Below, in pieces: positions 26,505 through 35,316 of a stretch of 64,000 nucleotides of DNA (the stretch's first letter is position 1; each line of letters opens with the position of its first letter). The translations under genes and the position numbers were made by a program. Where the stretch lies: the NCBI RefSeq assembly GCF_900996225.1, contig NZ_CAAJGL010000123.1:1-64000 (forward strand), read 5' to 3'. Source of the DNA: Paraburkholderia sp. BCC1884 (lineage in GTDB: Bacteria; Pseudomonadota; Gammaproteobacteria; Burkholderiales; Burkholderiaceae). The notes beneath the pieces are model-generated. The model had not been told where the DNA came from. It did not search any database and was given only the letters and a program-made list of their open reading frames with translations.

Positions 26505-26552
26505 TGGTCCAACCATTTAGGTGGTCCACTTTGAAGTGGCCAATTTGGTGGG
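26503..26552. promoter_or_regulatory. Predicted GntR/FadR-type operator and half-site upstream of the porin
   Basis: ATTGGTCCAACCATT (26503-26517) is a near-perfect inverted repeat of the TGGTNNNACCA form used by FadR-like GntR regulators. A second element, CCAATTTGGTGGG (26540-26552), is the exact reverse complement of CCCACCAAATTGG at 32697-32709 upstream of the MFS gene. Both elements lie between the predicted -10 box and the porin start, consistent with repression. Confidence 0.5.
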
Positions 26553-26605
26553 CCGGCATGCGCTGACATCGCGCAGAAGAAATAATCTGAACACTCGGAG
26601 ACGTA

Positions 26606-27835
26606 ATGAAAAAAACCATGCTGCTGGCGATCGCCATGGCCGGCACGGCCGCATCGGCGGCACACGCGCAGAGTTCCGTCACGCTATACGGGCTGATTGA
26701 CGAAGGGCTCAACTACGTAAGCAATGTACAGACGGGCCGCGCTGGCGGCGCGCTCGTTGGGCAACGGCAGATAGCGATGTCCGACGGTGCGACCGGCATC
26801 GGCGGAAGTCGATGGGGACTGAAAGGCAGCGAAGACCTGGGAGGCAATCTGCGCGCTATCTTCACGTTGGAAAACGGCTTCAATATCAATACGGGCGGTC
26901 TTTCTCAAGGCGGCCTGCTATTCGGGCGTCAGGCTTTTGTCGGCCTCGCTAACAGCGCCGGGCAAGTCACGCTGGGCCGTCAGTACAGCATCGTGAGCGA
27001 CATGCTGGCGCCTCTGTCCGAAGCGGGAGAAATCCCTGGACACATGGGCGCAAATCCCGATGACTTCGACGATCTCGGCCACACCATCCGGCTGAACAAT
27101 ACGATCAAGTTCAGGAGCACATCGTTCGCAGGCGTGACATTGGGCGCGCTCTATTCGCTCGGCGGTGTGGCGGGGTCAACCGGCCGCAATCAGGTATGGG
27201 CGGTCGCGGCAACTTATGCGAACGGTCCGTTTGCCGCAGGCGTGGGTTATCTGAATGCGCGTGACCCGAATCTTTCGTACTTCGGTACGAACGGCAATTC
27301 TGGCAGCAACACGACGAACAATCTGGGTTCGTTTGGTTCTGCCACTGCCGCGCAATCGAACCCGATCTACGCCGGCTTTGCCTCCGCCACGACGTTCCAG
27401 TTGATGATTGCGGGTGTGAAATACCACTTCGGCCCGATGAGCGTCGGAGCAACGTGGTCGCATGCCGGTTTCGGCGGACTCGGTAATACGAGCGCGGGTC
27501 CCGATCCGCTTCGTTATGCCGGTTCGGGCGTGCTCAACAACGGTGCGATCAACCTGTCCTATGCCTTCACACCGGCATTCAGCATCAACGCGGCTTACAG
27601 CTATACGCACAAGGCGAGCCTCGGCGCGTATTCCGGTGCGGATTACCATCAGGGGACGCTCTCGACCGCTTACTTGCTCTCCAAGCGCACCGAACTGTAC
27701 GCTGTCGCAATCTATCAAAAAGCGAGCGGCACCGATTCGCTCGGGCAATCGGCGGTGGCCTCCATTACGCAATTGACGCCGTCGGCGACGGATCATCAGG
27801 CGCTGGTGCGTCTGGGCATCCTGCACACGTTCTAA
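26606..27835 (+). CDS. Gram-negative porin (OmpC-like, Burkholderia type)
   Basis: 409 residues with a signal peptide (cleavage after AHA, before QSSVTLYG), the mature start shared by Burkholderia porins. The eyelet-region motif GGSRWGLKGSEDLGGNL and FGRQAFVGL follow, and the chain ends in Phe (ILHTF), as needed for outer-membrane insertion. GGAG precedes the ATG. It lies between the Rieske operon and the GntR regulator gene and has the predicted operator in its promoter, so it is probably the uptake pore for the island's substrate. Confidence 0.9.
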   Translation: MKKTMLLAIAMAGTAASAAHAQSSVTLYGLIDEGLNYVSNVQTGRAGGALVGQRQIAMSDGATGIGGSRWGLKGSEDLGGNLRAIFTLENGFNINTGGLSQGGLLFGRQAFVGLANSAGQVTLGRQYSIVSDMLAPLSEAGEIPGHMGANPDDFDDLGHTIRLNNTIKFRSTSFAGVTLGALYSLGGVAGSTGRNQVWAVAATYANGPFAAGVGYLNARDPNLSYFGTNGNSGSNTTNNLGSFGSATAAQSNPIYAGFASATTFQLMIAGVKYHFGPMSVGATWSHAGFGGLGNTSAGPDPLRYAGSGVLNNGAINLSYAFTPAFSINAAYSYTHKASLGAYSGADYHQGTLSTAYLLSKRTELYAVAIYQKASGTDSLGQSAVASITQLTPSATDHQALVRLGILHTF

Positions 27836-27861
27836 TCACGGTCCAATACGCTGAAGCACGT

Positions 27862-27903
27862 AGAAAGGGGTGGATTCTCCGTACGGTGAATCCACCCCTT
27901 TCT
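27862..27903. terminator. Perfect bidirectional terminator
   Basis: AGAAAGGGGTGGATTC (27862-27877) and GAATCCACCCCTTTCT (27888-27903) form a perfect 16-base-pair stem with a 10-base loop, with T-rich flank on each strand. It sits between the convergent porin and GntR genes and should stop transcription from both sides. Confidence 0.85.
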
Positions 27904-27921
27904 CTTGCTCAACCGCGCTGC

Positions 27922-28677
27922 CTATTTCTTCTTGCGCACCGGCTTCACCTTCGGTGAGGCTTCTTCGCCGAGAATCTCGCTCCACGATTCGACTGCGCTT
28001 GCGAAGTGCGTTTCCATCAAGGCGATCGCCTTCTTGACATCGCGCTTCTTCACCGCCTCATAGAGGCTTGCGTGCTGCGCGGCCGAGCTTTCACCGCGCC
28101 CGGAGTCAGCAAAGAGCGCGAATCGCCGACTCTCCGAAATACGGTAAAACGAGTTGAGTAGCCGCACGAGCACTTCATTGTGCGTGCAGCGCGCCAGCGC
28201 GATGTGGAACGCAGTGTCTTGCAGGGAAATGTTGCCCTTATTCGCGAGTACGGCTCGTGTCGCGTCGATGACAGACACCAGGCTGTCGAGGTCCGCTTCC
28301 GTACGACGCTCGCAAGCGAGTTGCACGCCGCGCATTTCGAGCGCCCAACGCACTTCGAGCGTTTCTTTCACTTCGTTCATCGACGGCTCGGAGCCCATTT
28401 CGGTCAGCAGCACGATCGTCTCGAAGCTGCTCTCGGTGGACATGCGGCGAAGATAGATGCCCGAATTGGGCCGTGATTCGATCACCCGAAGCGCGCTCAG
28501 CGTGGAAAGCGCTTCGCGCAATGCGTTACGCCCCACGCCAAAACGCTCGGCGAGCGCTCGCTCGGAAGGCAGACGCTCGCCGCTTTCGTAGCCGCGCTCT
28601 TTGAAAAAAGCCAGCATTTTCCCGACCAGTTCTGACCGTGAGGTTGATTCGCGAGCAACGGGAGACGTCAGTTCCAT
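27922..28677 (-). CDS. GntR-family regulator of the FadR/FCD subfamily
   Basis: 251 residues. The winged-helix domain is at about 12-80 (GERLPSERALAERFGVGRNA then VIESRPNSGIYL), followed by the FCD ligand-binding domain with TAFHIALARCTHNEVLVRLL and a metal-ligand-like His in QHASLYEAVKK. The C-terminal tail is Lys rich. It is the last gene of the minus-strand operon with a Rieske oxygenase, reductase and CoA-transferase. I infer that it represses through the three TGGTCCNWCCA sites at the porin, Rieske and MFS promoters and is released by a pathway acid. Confidence 0.82.
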   Translation of the reverse strand: MELTSPVARESTSRSELVGKMLAFFKERGYESGERLPSERALAERFGVGRNALREALSTLSALRVIESRPNSGIYLRRMSTESSFETIVLLTEMGSEPSMNEVKETLEVRWALEMRGVQLACERRTEADLDSLVSVIDATRAVLANKGNISLQDTAFHIALARCTHNEVLVRLLNSFYRISESRRFALFADSGRGESSAAQHASLYEAVKKRDVKKAIALMETHFASAVESWSEILGEEASPKVKPVRKKK

Positions 28678-28735
28678 AGCATTGAAAAAAGATCACAAAA
28701 CGCAACTCGCCGATTATACAGACTGGCCTTGCGGC

Positions 28736-30028
28736 TCAGGCCGGCGTTTCCGCCGGCGCCTGATCGATGCTGCTGTAGGCCACGCCTGCGTCGAGCAATG
28801 CGCTGGCGGCCTCGGCGGAGTAACCGAGCATGCCTGTGAGGATTTCGCGGCTATGCTCGCCGATACGCGGAGCGGGCGACGGATCGGCGATCGGCGTTTT
28901 GCTGAAGTTGAACGGCAAGCTGATATTCGGGATCCAACCGAGATCGGGGTGTTCGAGCCGGCTCACGAGCTTTCGTTCACGTGCTTCCGCCGAGCGCAAT
29001 GCCTCGCCGACCGTGCGCACTTCGCCACATGGGATCGACGCCGCCCGCATGCGCTGCTGCCAGTACGCCCACGGATGACGAATGAACGCCTCGTCGAGAA
29101 TCCGGAACAGCTCCTCTCGCCGCGTGATTCGACCGTTGCGGTCCGCGAGGACCGGATCGGCCGCCAGTTCGGGCATCTCCAGCACCTGGCTTGCCAGGCG
29201 ATGGAAAATCTTGTTGTTGCCGCAGTTGATGTAGAACGCTCCGTCGGATGCCTTGAAGACGCCGGACGGGCATGTGTCGGGGCTGGTGTTGCCGTGGCGT
29301 TGCGGCTCGTCGCCGGTGAACAGATGCTGCACTGTCGCATAACCCGTCATCAGGACCGCATTGTCGAAAAGCGACACTTCGATGGCTTGCCCTTTGCCGC
29401 TGCGCTCGCGTGCGACCAGCGCGCCGAGTATCGCGTTCGACGCCATCATCGCGGTGCTGATGTCCATGACCGGAGACAGCGCCCGCACGCCAAGACGGTC
29501 GGGATAGCCGTTCATCGAGACAAAGCCACTTTCGGCTTGCGCAATCGGATCAAAGCCGAGACGATCCGCAAATGCCCCCTTGCGGCCGTACGCGGAAACC
29601 GAACAGTAGATCACTTCGGGATTCAGTTCGCGGCAGGTTTCGTAGCCGAGGCCCAAACGCTCCATCACGCCCGTCGAGAAATTCTCCGCCACGACGTCCG
29701 CCGTTGCGATCAGTTCGCGCGCTATGCGCCGGCCGTCTTCGTGCTTGAGGTCGAGCGCAATGCTTTGCTTGTTGCGGTTCGCCCAAAGGTATGGCGCGCC
29801 GATGCTGGCATCCTGCGGATGCGCCGGCGGGTAATAGCGAAACTCGTCGCCACGGCCGGGCGCTTCGACCTTGATGACTTCGGCTCCCATGTCGGCCAGC
29901 AGCATCGTTGCAAAAGGTCCGGCAATGAAATGCGTGAAGTCCACCACGCGAATGCCTCCCAGTGCCTTGGGCGCATTGGCGGGCCGCGGTTCGTGCTCGG
30001 GAAATTCGTTAATCAGTTTCGACAGCAT
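28736..30028 (-). CDS. CaiB/BaiF-type CoA-transferase, copy 1
   Basis: 430 residues, family III CoA-transferase length. It shows the N-terminal LGGIRVVDFTHFIAGPFAT, GAEVIKVEAPGRGDEFR, the ANRNKQSIALDLK motif, and the region SLFDNAVLMTGYA that holds the catalytic Asp. AAGGACA precedes the ATG at 30028. Such enzymes move CoA between acids without ATP. It lies 82 bases downstream of the PDR reductase gene and 58 bases upstream of the regulator gene. Confidence 0.87.
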   Translation of the reverse strand: MLSKLINEFPEHEPRPANAPKALGGIRVVDFTHFIAGPFATMLLADMGAEVIKVEAPGRGDEFRYYPPAHPQDASIGAPYLWANRNKQSIALDLKHEDGRRIARELIATADVVAENFSTGVMERLGLGYETCRELNPEVIYCSVSAYGRKGAFADRLGFDPIAQAESGFVSMNGYPDRLGVRALSPVMDISTAMMASNAILGALVARERSGKGQAIEVSLFDNAVLMTGYATVQHLFTGDEPQRHGNTSPDTCPSGVFKASDGAFYINCGNNKIFHRLASQVLEMPELAADPVLADRNGRITRREELFRILDEAFIRHPWAYWQQRMRAASIPCGEVRTVGEALRSAEARERKLVSRLEHPDLGWIPNISLPFNFSKTPIADPSPAPRIGEHSREILTGMLGYSAEAASALLDAGVAYSSIDQAPAETPA

Positions 30029-30110
30029 TGGGTGTCCTTGTCGTAGCGCACGGCGCGAGGCGCGCCCGCTGGCGGTGAGTTCGGGGTCGGTTGGGCGTTG
30101 GCGTCAGTGC

Positions 30111-31082
30111 TTACAGATCGAGTACCAGCGTCTTCGAAAGCGATCCGGAGCAACACACCATGACCGAGCAGTTCCGGTCTTTTTCCTCTGCGCTCAGGAA
30201 GTCGTCGCGATGGTCGGGTATGCCGTCGATCACACCCACGCGACAAGTCCCGCATACACCCGACGAGCACGCGTATTGCACCTCGACGCCGTTATCGAGC
30301 AACGTATCGAGGATCGTTTTGCCCGACGACACGGCGATGCGGCGGCCATCGTGCTTCAGCACGACATCGAAACCGCCCTCGCTGGCCGACTCGCTGGCCG
30401 CGGCGAAGCGCTCGAAGTGCACCTCTTCCCGTGGCCGCGCCGCACCGGCTGCAATGAAGTCGTCCACCATGCCGCGCGGGCCGCAGCAGTACAGGTGCGC
30501 ACCAGCAGGCGCGTTGGTGACGATGCTCCCGACGTCCGGCCGCCGCCCTTCGTTCTGGAAGTACATCTCGACGTGCGCATCCGTGTGGTCGATTTGCGCA
30601 AGCTCGGCCGTGTAGGCCGCACGCGAGCGCTCACGCACGGCGTAGTGCAATCGCCACGGCGCACCGATGCGCTCGAGCCGCCGGATCATCGACAGTACCG
30701 GCGTAACGCCGATCCCACCACAGATAAATATCGACTCCCGCGCATGCTCGTCGAGCGGGAAATCGTTCTTCGGTGCGCTTATCGTGAATTGCTCACCGAC
30801 ACGCGGCACGCTGTGCAACCACGCAGAACCGCCGCGGCCTGCCAGTTCGCGCTGCACGGCGACCACGTAACGGTGCCGCTCGTGTGGATCGTTGAGGAGC
30901 GAATAGCTGCGAACCCGGCTTTCCGGCAGAAAGAGATCAATATGTGCGCCGGCTTCGAAAGCAGGAAGAGGCGTCGCTCCGACTGGCCGGAACTCATAAG
31001 AAGCGACGTCATCCGCTTCGAAACGGATCTGCGTGAGCCGCACGTCGATACGTTCAGGGATTTGTTGAGACATGTTACTCAT
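30111..31082 (-). CDS. Phthalate-dioxygenase-reductase type (PDR/VanB) oxidoreductase
   Basis: 323 residues from ATG 31082, with GGCGG just upstream; a start nine bases later is possible. Order of domains: flavin domain with RVRSYSLLND, NAD domain with FICGGIGVTPVLSM and YCCGPRGMVDDF, and a C-terminal plant-type [2Fe-2S] domain with the ligand set CSSGVCGTC and a fourth Cys in MVCCSG. This order is characteristic of PDR reductases. It should pass electrons from NADH to the Rieske oxygenase 22 bases upstream, and possibly to the two paralogues at 21-26 kb. Confidence 0.9.
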   Translation of the reverse strand: MSNMSQQIPERIDVRLTQIRFEADDVASYEFRPVGATPLPAFEAGAHIDLFLPESRVRSYSLLNDPHERHRYVVAVQRELAGRGGSAWLHSVPRVGEQFTISAPKNDFPLDEHARESIFICGGIGVTPVLSMIRRLERIGAPWRLHYAVRERSRAAYTAELAQIDHTDAHVEMYFQNEGRRPDVGSIVTNAPAGAHLYCCGPRGMVDDFIAAGAARPREEVHFERFAAASESASEGGFDVVLKHDGRRIAVSSGKTILDTLLDNGVEVQYACSSGVCGTCRVGVIDGIPDHRDDFLSAEEKDRNCSVMVCCSGSLSKTLVLDL

Positions 31083-31104
31083 ATATCCGCCAGTTGATGA
31101 ACGC

Positions 31105-32427
31105 TCAGGGCGTATAGCCGAAGTCAGCACCGAGGCTCGCGCGCATGTGACCTGCACCGTCCTGCTGCCATGACGCGCCGACGGGCAGGGTCAACGAAAC
31201 CGCCCGCGTCATCCACAAATCCGGGTCGTCGACGCGCACTGTCGTCTTGCCTTCGCTTGCGAGCTTGCGCACGTTTTCGAGCAGCAGCCGGCGCGTCATC
31301 GCCACGCCGGTGTCGCTAATGCCGAGGTTTTCCCTGCTGCGATCGTAAATGGGCGCGACGCCCGACTGACAGGCGGCGTCCTGCACCCATAGCCCTGGAA
31401 GCCCGGAGAACCAGGTTTTCGTCTGCGCGTCGTAGTCGAAAAGGAAAGCCGAATCAAGGTTGAATTTGGTCCAATACTTCGCGTAGGGCTGCGTGACCGG
31501 ACGCGGATGATAGGCGTGCGTGCTCGCGTGACCAGTTTCGCGGCCCTGATGGCCGGCCTCGAAGAGTTGCTTTGTTTTCTCGTAGAGCGGACGGGCGGGC
31601 GTATAGGAAAACATCAGGCACAAGGTGTTTTCGTCGTCGAGCGGTACCCACGCGTGACCGCTCAATTCCGGATACTTGGTTTGGGGCGGCACGAGCGTGT
31701 AGAACGGGAACATGAACTGGTTGACGCGCCAGTAGTGATGTTCTTCGTCCAGCACGCGCCGCGACGCGACACTGATACCAAAATCCTGCCGCTGACATTC
31801 GAACACGGGCCGCAGGTCACGCTTTGCAGTCCAGTCGTTGATCGCGCCCTGGGAGTCGATGCGACCATGCAAAATGGGCGCGTGCGCCGAATCGATTTCG
31901 CCCTCCACCGCCTGCAGCCAGTTGCACTCCTGCACGCGGAAGCTGAAATGCACGTTTTCCTCCGGCACCAGATTCCATTCGAGATTAGGTAGCGGCGGCA
32001 ATGCATCCGCGGAAGCATCGCCCATGTACGCCCACACGATGCCGTTGCGCTCCCGGCACGGATAGGTTTTGATGCGCACCTTCTCCTTCAGACGACTTTC
32101 CACCGGTTCGGCCGGTGTATCCATCACGCGACCGTCTACACCGAACTGCCAGCCGTGGTACACGCAGCGCAGTCCGGATTTCTCGTTGCGGCCAAACACG
32201 AGCGGCGCGCCGCGGTGCGGACAGACGTGGTCCACGAGTCCGACGCGGCCTTCCGAATCGCGGAACGCGATCAGGTCTTCTCCTAGCAGACGCAGGCGTT
32301 GCGGCTGCCCATCCACTTCCAGATCCGAGGACGGCAGGAACGGCAGCCAGAAAAGACGCATGAACTGGCCAGTCGGGGTGCCGGCGCCGACGCGAACAAG
32401 GGTTTCGTTGTCTTGATGGGAAAGCAT
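31105..32427 (-). CDS. Rieske aromatic-ring oxygenase, alpha subunit, copy 3 (divergent)
   Basis: 440 residues from ATG 32427; an in-frame ATG further upstream at 32505 lies beyond the promoter and is rejected. Rieske ligands Cys69, His71, Cys88, His91; iron site His182 and His187 in IDSAHAPILH, where the other two copies read IDTSHVGFLH. The C-terminal part is also different, so it likely has another substrate. It opens the operon oxygenase, reductase, CoA-transferase, regulator and has a strong promoter overlapped by the operator. Confidence 0.87.
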   Translation of the reverse strand: MLSHQDNETLVRVGAGTPTGQFMRLFWLPFLPSSDLEVDGQPQRLRLLGEDLIAFRDSEGRVGLVDHVCPHRGAPLVFGRNEKSGLRCVYHGWQFGVDGRVMDTPAEPVESRLKEKVRIKTYPCRERNGIVWAYMGDASADALPPLPNLEWNLVPEENVHFSFRVQECNWLQAVEGEIDSAHAPILHGRIDSQGAINDWTAKRDLRPVFECQRQDFGISVASRRVLDEEHHYWRVNQFMFPFYTLVPPQTKYPELSGHAWVPLDDENTLCLMFSYTPARPLYEKTKQLFEAGHQGRETGHASTHAYHPRPVTQPYAKYWTKFNLDSAFLFDYDAQTKTWFSGLPGLWVQDAACQSGVAPIYDRSRENLGISDTGVAMTRRLLLENVRKLASEGKTTVRVDDPDLWMTRAVSLTLPVGASWQQDGAGHMRASLGADFGYTP

Positions 32428-32450
32428 GTCAGATTCCGTCTCTCGATGTG

Positions 32451-32467
32451 AATTGGTGGGACCAATT
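32451..32467. promoter_or_regulatory. Perfect 17-bp operator at the Rieske promoter
   Basis: AATTGGTGGGACCAATT is a perfect inverted repeat (7-3-7). On the minus strand it reads TGGTCCCACCA directly after the -10 hexamer TATAAT, so a bound protein would block RNA polymerase. The TGGTNNNACCA form fits the FadR/FCD regulator encoded at the end of this operon. Confidence 0.65.
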
Positions 32468-32492
32468 ATAGGTTGTGGAGTACGCGCGTCAA
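32465..32492 (-). promoter_or_regulatory. Strong sigma70-like promoter of the Rieske-reductase operon
   Basis: On the minus strand TTGACG (32487-32492) and a consensus TATAAT (32465-32470) are spaced by 16 bases. The -10 box shares three bases with the 17-bp operator. The transcription start would lie near 32458, about 30 bases before the ATG. Confidence 0.65.
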
Positions 32493-32696
32493 CACCTCTA
32501 AGCATTTCCGGTTCACCACTTTGAAAACGTTTAATTTTGCATGCGAGGGTTACAAATAATATATAAATCCACTTTTTACAGAAAAATAGACATTTAATTC
32601 TTATTTATCCCGCCATCTGATCCGATACGTAGAACTCACGTCGCCGGATAGGGGATTTCCCGAACTGCGGGAAGGCCCACAAATATTCTATATTGA

Positions 32697-32720
32697 CCCA
32701 CCAAATTGGTCCCTCCAATT
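32697..32720. promoter_or_regulatory. Operator pair upstream of the divergent MFS operon
   Basis: AATTGGTCCCTCCAATT (32704-32720) differs from the perfect operator at 32451 in a single arm position, and the overlapping CCCACCAAATTGG (32697-32709) is repeated in inverted orientation upstream of the porin. A TATATT at 32689-32694 could be the -10 box, putting the operator at the transcription start. It ends 24 bases before the MFS start codon. Confidence 0.55.
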
Positions 32721-32743
32721 CAAGATTCAACAAGGAGATAAAC

Positions 32744-34084
32744 ATGATCGGGTCGCCCCAAACCCCTGCCGTGACTACGGGGTCACAGCAGGCCATGTCG
32801 GGAGACGCCAGTGTCGATGGCGCCCATGTCGTATCGCGAGTCGGGCGGCGTCTGATGTGGTATCTGATTGCTCTCTATGTCGTATCCGTGCTGGACCGGG
32901 GTAATCTGAGTTTCGCGTCGTTTTCGATGAACAAGGAACTGGGTCTCACGCCACAGATGTACGGCATCGGCGTGGGCATCCTGTTTCTCGGCTATGCGCT
33001 CTTCGAGGTGCCGAGCAATCTGATACTCGCGCGCTACGGAGCCCGCATTACCCTTACGCGTATTGCGGTCATGTTCGGCGTTGTCACGATGTCGATGGCG
33101 TTCGTCATGGGCCCCTCCAGCTTCTTCACGATGCGAGCGCTGCTCGGGATCGCCGAAGCGGGGCTCACGCCAGGCGTATTCCTGTTCCTCAGCTACTGGA
33201 TTCCGCAGCAGTACCGGGCGCGCTATAACGCGATGTTTTCCTATTCGATTCCCGCCGCCTATGTCGTTTCATCGCTTGTCTCGGGTTCGATCATGCAACT
33301 CGACGGCGCGTGGGGCGTACCGGGCTGGAAGTGGCTCTTCATGCTCGAAGGTTTGCCCGCTGTCGCGCTGGGCATTTTCGGCGCCTTCTATCTGACCGAC
33401 CGGCCGCATCAGGCGGGATGGCTCTCGTCGCGCGAAAAGCTGTGGCTCGCCAAGCAACTCGAAAAAGACGAAGCGGCACCCGCGCACGGCGTGCCCACTG
33501 GGGTGATGGCGCTGATGCGCCGGCCGGAAATGTGGGTTCTCACGCTTGGATACGTGGGCATCTTCTCCGGTAACGCAACCGTGGGCGCCTGGCTGCCGCA
33601 AATACTGCATCACGCGGGCGTGTCCCTTCACAGTATCGGCTTTGTCGCGATGATTCCGCCGCTCGCCGGCATTGTCGGCATGACATTCCTGTCGCGCCAC
33701 TCGGACCGCCGCAAGGAGCGTGTTCTGCACACGGTCGCCTGCATGCTGATCGCCGCGACCGGTTACACGACCGTCGCGTTTTCTACGACGCTGCCCGCTG
33801 CGCTGCTCGGTTTCATGCTGGCCAACATTGGGGTCTACGCTTCGCTGGCGGTCTTCTGGACCATTCCGCAAACCTACGTACCCGCGAATGCCAAGCCCGC
33901 CGTGATCGCCATCATCAGTTCGTTCGGCGCCTTTTTCGGTGGCTGGATCGTCCCGATGATGGTCGGCCGTCTGCAGCAGGACACTCATAATCTCGCCAGC
34001 GGCATGATCGTGGTGGCCGTGTTCTTCGTGCTGTCATCGATCTGCGTCCTGATCGCAGGGCGCCGCATGGCGAGCCGCGCATGA
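32744..34084 (+). CDS. MFS carrier, anion:cation symporter (ACS) type
   Basis: 446 residues from ATG 32744, chosen because AAGGAG lies seven bases upstream; an ATG at 32693 would sit on the operator. Twelve hydrophobic segments are visible. The ACS signatures are present: LDRGNLSFA in span 1, LGYALFEVPSNLILARYGAR, and GIAEAGLTPGVFLFLSYW. This family takes up organic anions. It opens the five-gene plus-strand operon and its stop overlaps the next ATG (ATGA). Confidence 0.87.
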   Translation: MIGSPQTPAVTTGSQQAMSGDASVDGAHVVSRVGRRLMWYLIALYVVSVLDRGNLSFASFSMNKELGLTPQMYGIGVGILFLGYALFEVPSNLILARYGARITLTRIAVMFGVVTMSMAFVMGPSSFFTMRALLGIAEAGLTPGVFLFLSYWIPQQYRARYNAMFSYSIPAAYVVSSLVSGSIMQLDGAWGVPGWKWLFMLEGLPAVALGIFGAFYLTDRPHQAGWLSSREKLWLAKQLEKDEAAPAHGVPTGVMALMRRPEMWVLTLGYVGIFSGNATVGAWLPQILHHAGVSLHSIGFVAMIPPLAGIVGMTFLSRHSDRRKERVLHTVACMLIAATGYTTVAFSTTLPAALLGFMLANIGVYASLAVFWTIPQTYVPANAKPAVIAIISSFGAFFGGWIVPMMVGRLQQDTHNLASGMIVVAVFFVLSSICVLIAGRRMASRA

Positions 34085-35193
34085 GCACGGGAGCCGGTAT
34101 GCAAAGAGGTCCATTGTCTGGCGTGCGTGTCGTCGAATTCAGTGCGCTCGGTCCCGTGCCGTTTTGCGCCATGCTGCTCGCCGACATGGGTGCCGACGTA
34201 GTGCAGATCGCGCGACCGCGCGCCGAGATCGACGACACCAACTTCATGCAACGGGGCCGCCGCGTCGTCCCGCTCGACCTGAAAAATCCGTCCGACCGCG
34301 ACACGGCGCTCGACCTGATCGCCTCCGCGGACGTGCTACTCGAAGGAAGCCGCCCTGGTGTCATGGAACACCTCGGTCTCGCTCCGGCAACCTGCCTCGC
34401 CCGCAATCCGCGCCTCGTGTACGGCCGCATGACAGGCTGGGGTCAAACTGGTCCGCTCGCGTCGACTGCGGGGCACGACATCAACTACATCGCGTTGAGC
34501 GGCGTGCTGGACGCAATTGGAGCGGCCGACGGCGCGCCGGTGCCACCATTGAACCTCGTCGGCGATTATGGCGGTGGTGCCATGTTTCTCGCATTCGGCG
34601 CTCTCTGCGCACTACTTGAAGCGCGCGTGAGCGGCGCGGGCCAAGTCATCGACGCGGCGATGATAGACGGCAGTTCCATGCTGATGTCGCTCTTCTGCCG
34701 TCTGCTCGCACAAGGTCAATGGAGTGGCCCGCGCGGCACTCAGATGCTTGATGGCGGCGCTCCGTGGTACGCCACCTATCGAACCGCCGACGATCGCTAT
34801 GTTGCAGTCGGCGCTATCGAAGAGCCGTTCTGGCAGGCACTGCTCGCCGGACTTGAAATCGGGCCCGACAGCTTGCCGCCGCGTGGCGACAAAGCCGGCT
34901 GGCCCACGATCCGCGCCGCGCTCGCCTCGACTTTCGCGACCCGGTCCCGCGATGCGTGGGCCACGCATTTCGGTAGTGCCGACGCCTGCGTGAGCCCAGT
35001 TCTCAGTTTGAGCGAGGCGGCGCAACACGAACACGTCGCGGCGCGCGCCACGTACATTGCCGACGACAGAGGCATACGCCCCGCCGTTGCGCCGCGTTTG
35101 AGTCGCACCCCCGGCGGCAAAGCCGCGCAAGCCGCGCTCAGCAACGCGCACGCCGTACTCAACAGCTGGCGCACCAACGAGTCGCAACGGTGA
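34081..35193 (+). CDS. CaiB/BaiF-type CoA-transferase, copy 2
   Basis: 370 residues from the ATG that overlaps the MFS stop; an internal start at 34099 is also possible. Motifs: LSGVRVVEFSALGPVPFCAM, LADMGADVVQIARP, RRVVPLDLK, and MTGWGQTGPLA. The protein resembles alpha-methylacyl-CoA racemase/CoA-transferases and has a region, IDAAMIDGSSML, at the place of the catalytic Asp. With copy 1 at 28736-30028 the island has two enzymes able to form or rearrange CoA thioesters. Confidence 0.85.
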   Translation: MSTGAGMQRGPLSGVRVVEFSALGPVPFCAMLLADMGADVVQIARPRAEIDDTNFMQRGRRVVPLDLKNPSDRDTALDLIASADVLLEGSRPGVMEHLGLAPATCLARNPRLVYGRMTGWGQTGPLASTAGHDINYIALSGVLDAIGAADGAPVPPLNLVGDYGGGAMFLAFGALCALLEARVSGAGQVIDAAMIDGSSMLMSLFCRLLAQGQWSGPRGTQMLDGGAPWYATYRTADDRYVAVGAIEEPFWQALLAGLEIGPDSLPPRGDKAGWPTIRAALASTFATRSRDAWATHFGSADACVSPVLSLSEAAQHEHVAARATYIADDRGIRPAVAPRLSRTPGGKAAQAALSNAHAVLNSWRTNESQR

Positions 35194-35316
35194 GCGCCGC
35201 CAAAGCGTTCTTCACTTAGGACCATCAATCATGTTCACGGGCTTTACGCATGATTCCAGACTCGGGATGCTCGAAGCAGAAACAGGCCCGTCAATCCCCA
35301 CAGGAGGCATCACGCT

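Noticed and set aside
32428..32505. Upstream ATG for the third Rieske oxygenase
   Set aside because: It lies above the -35/-10 promoter and the operator, so it would not be on the transcript.
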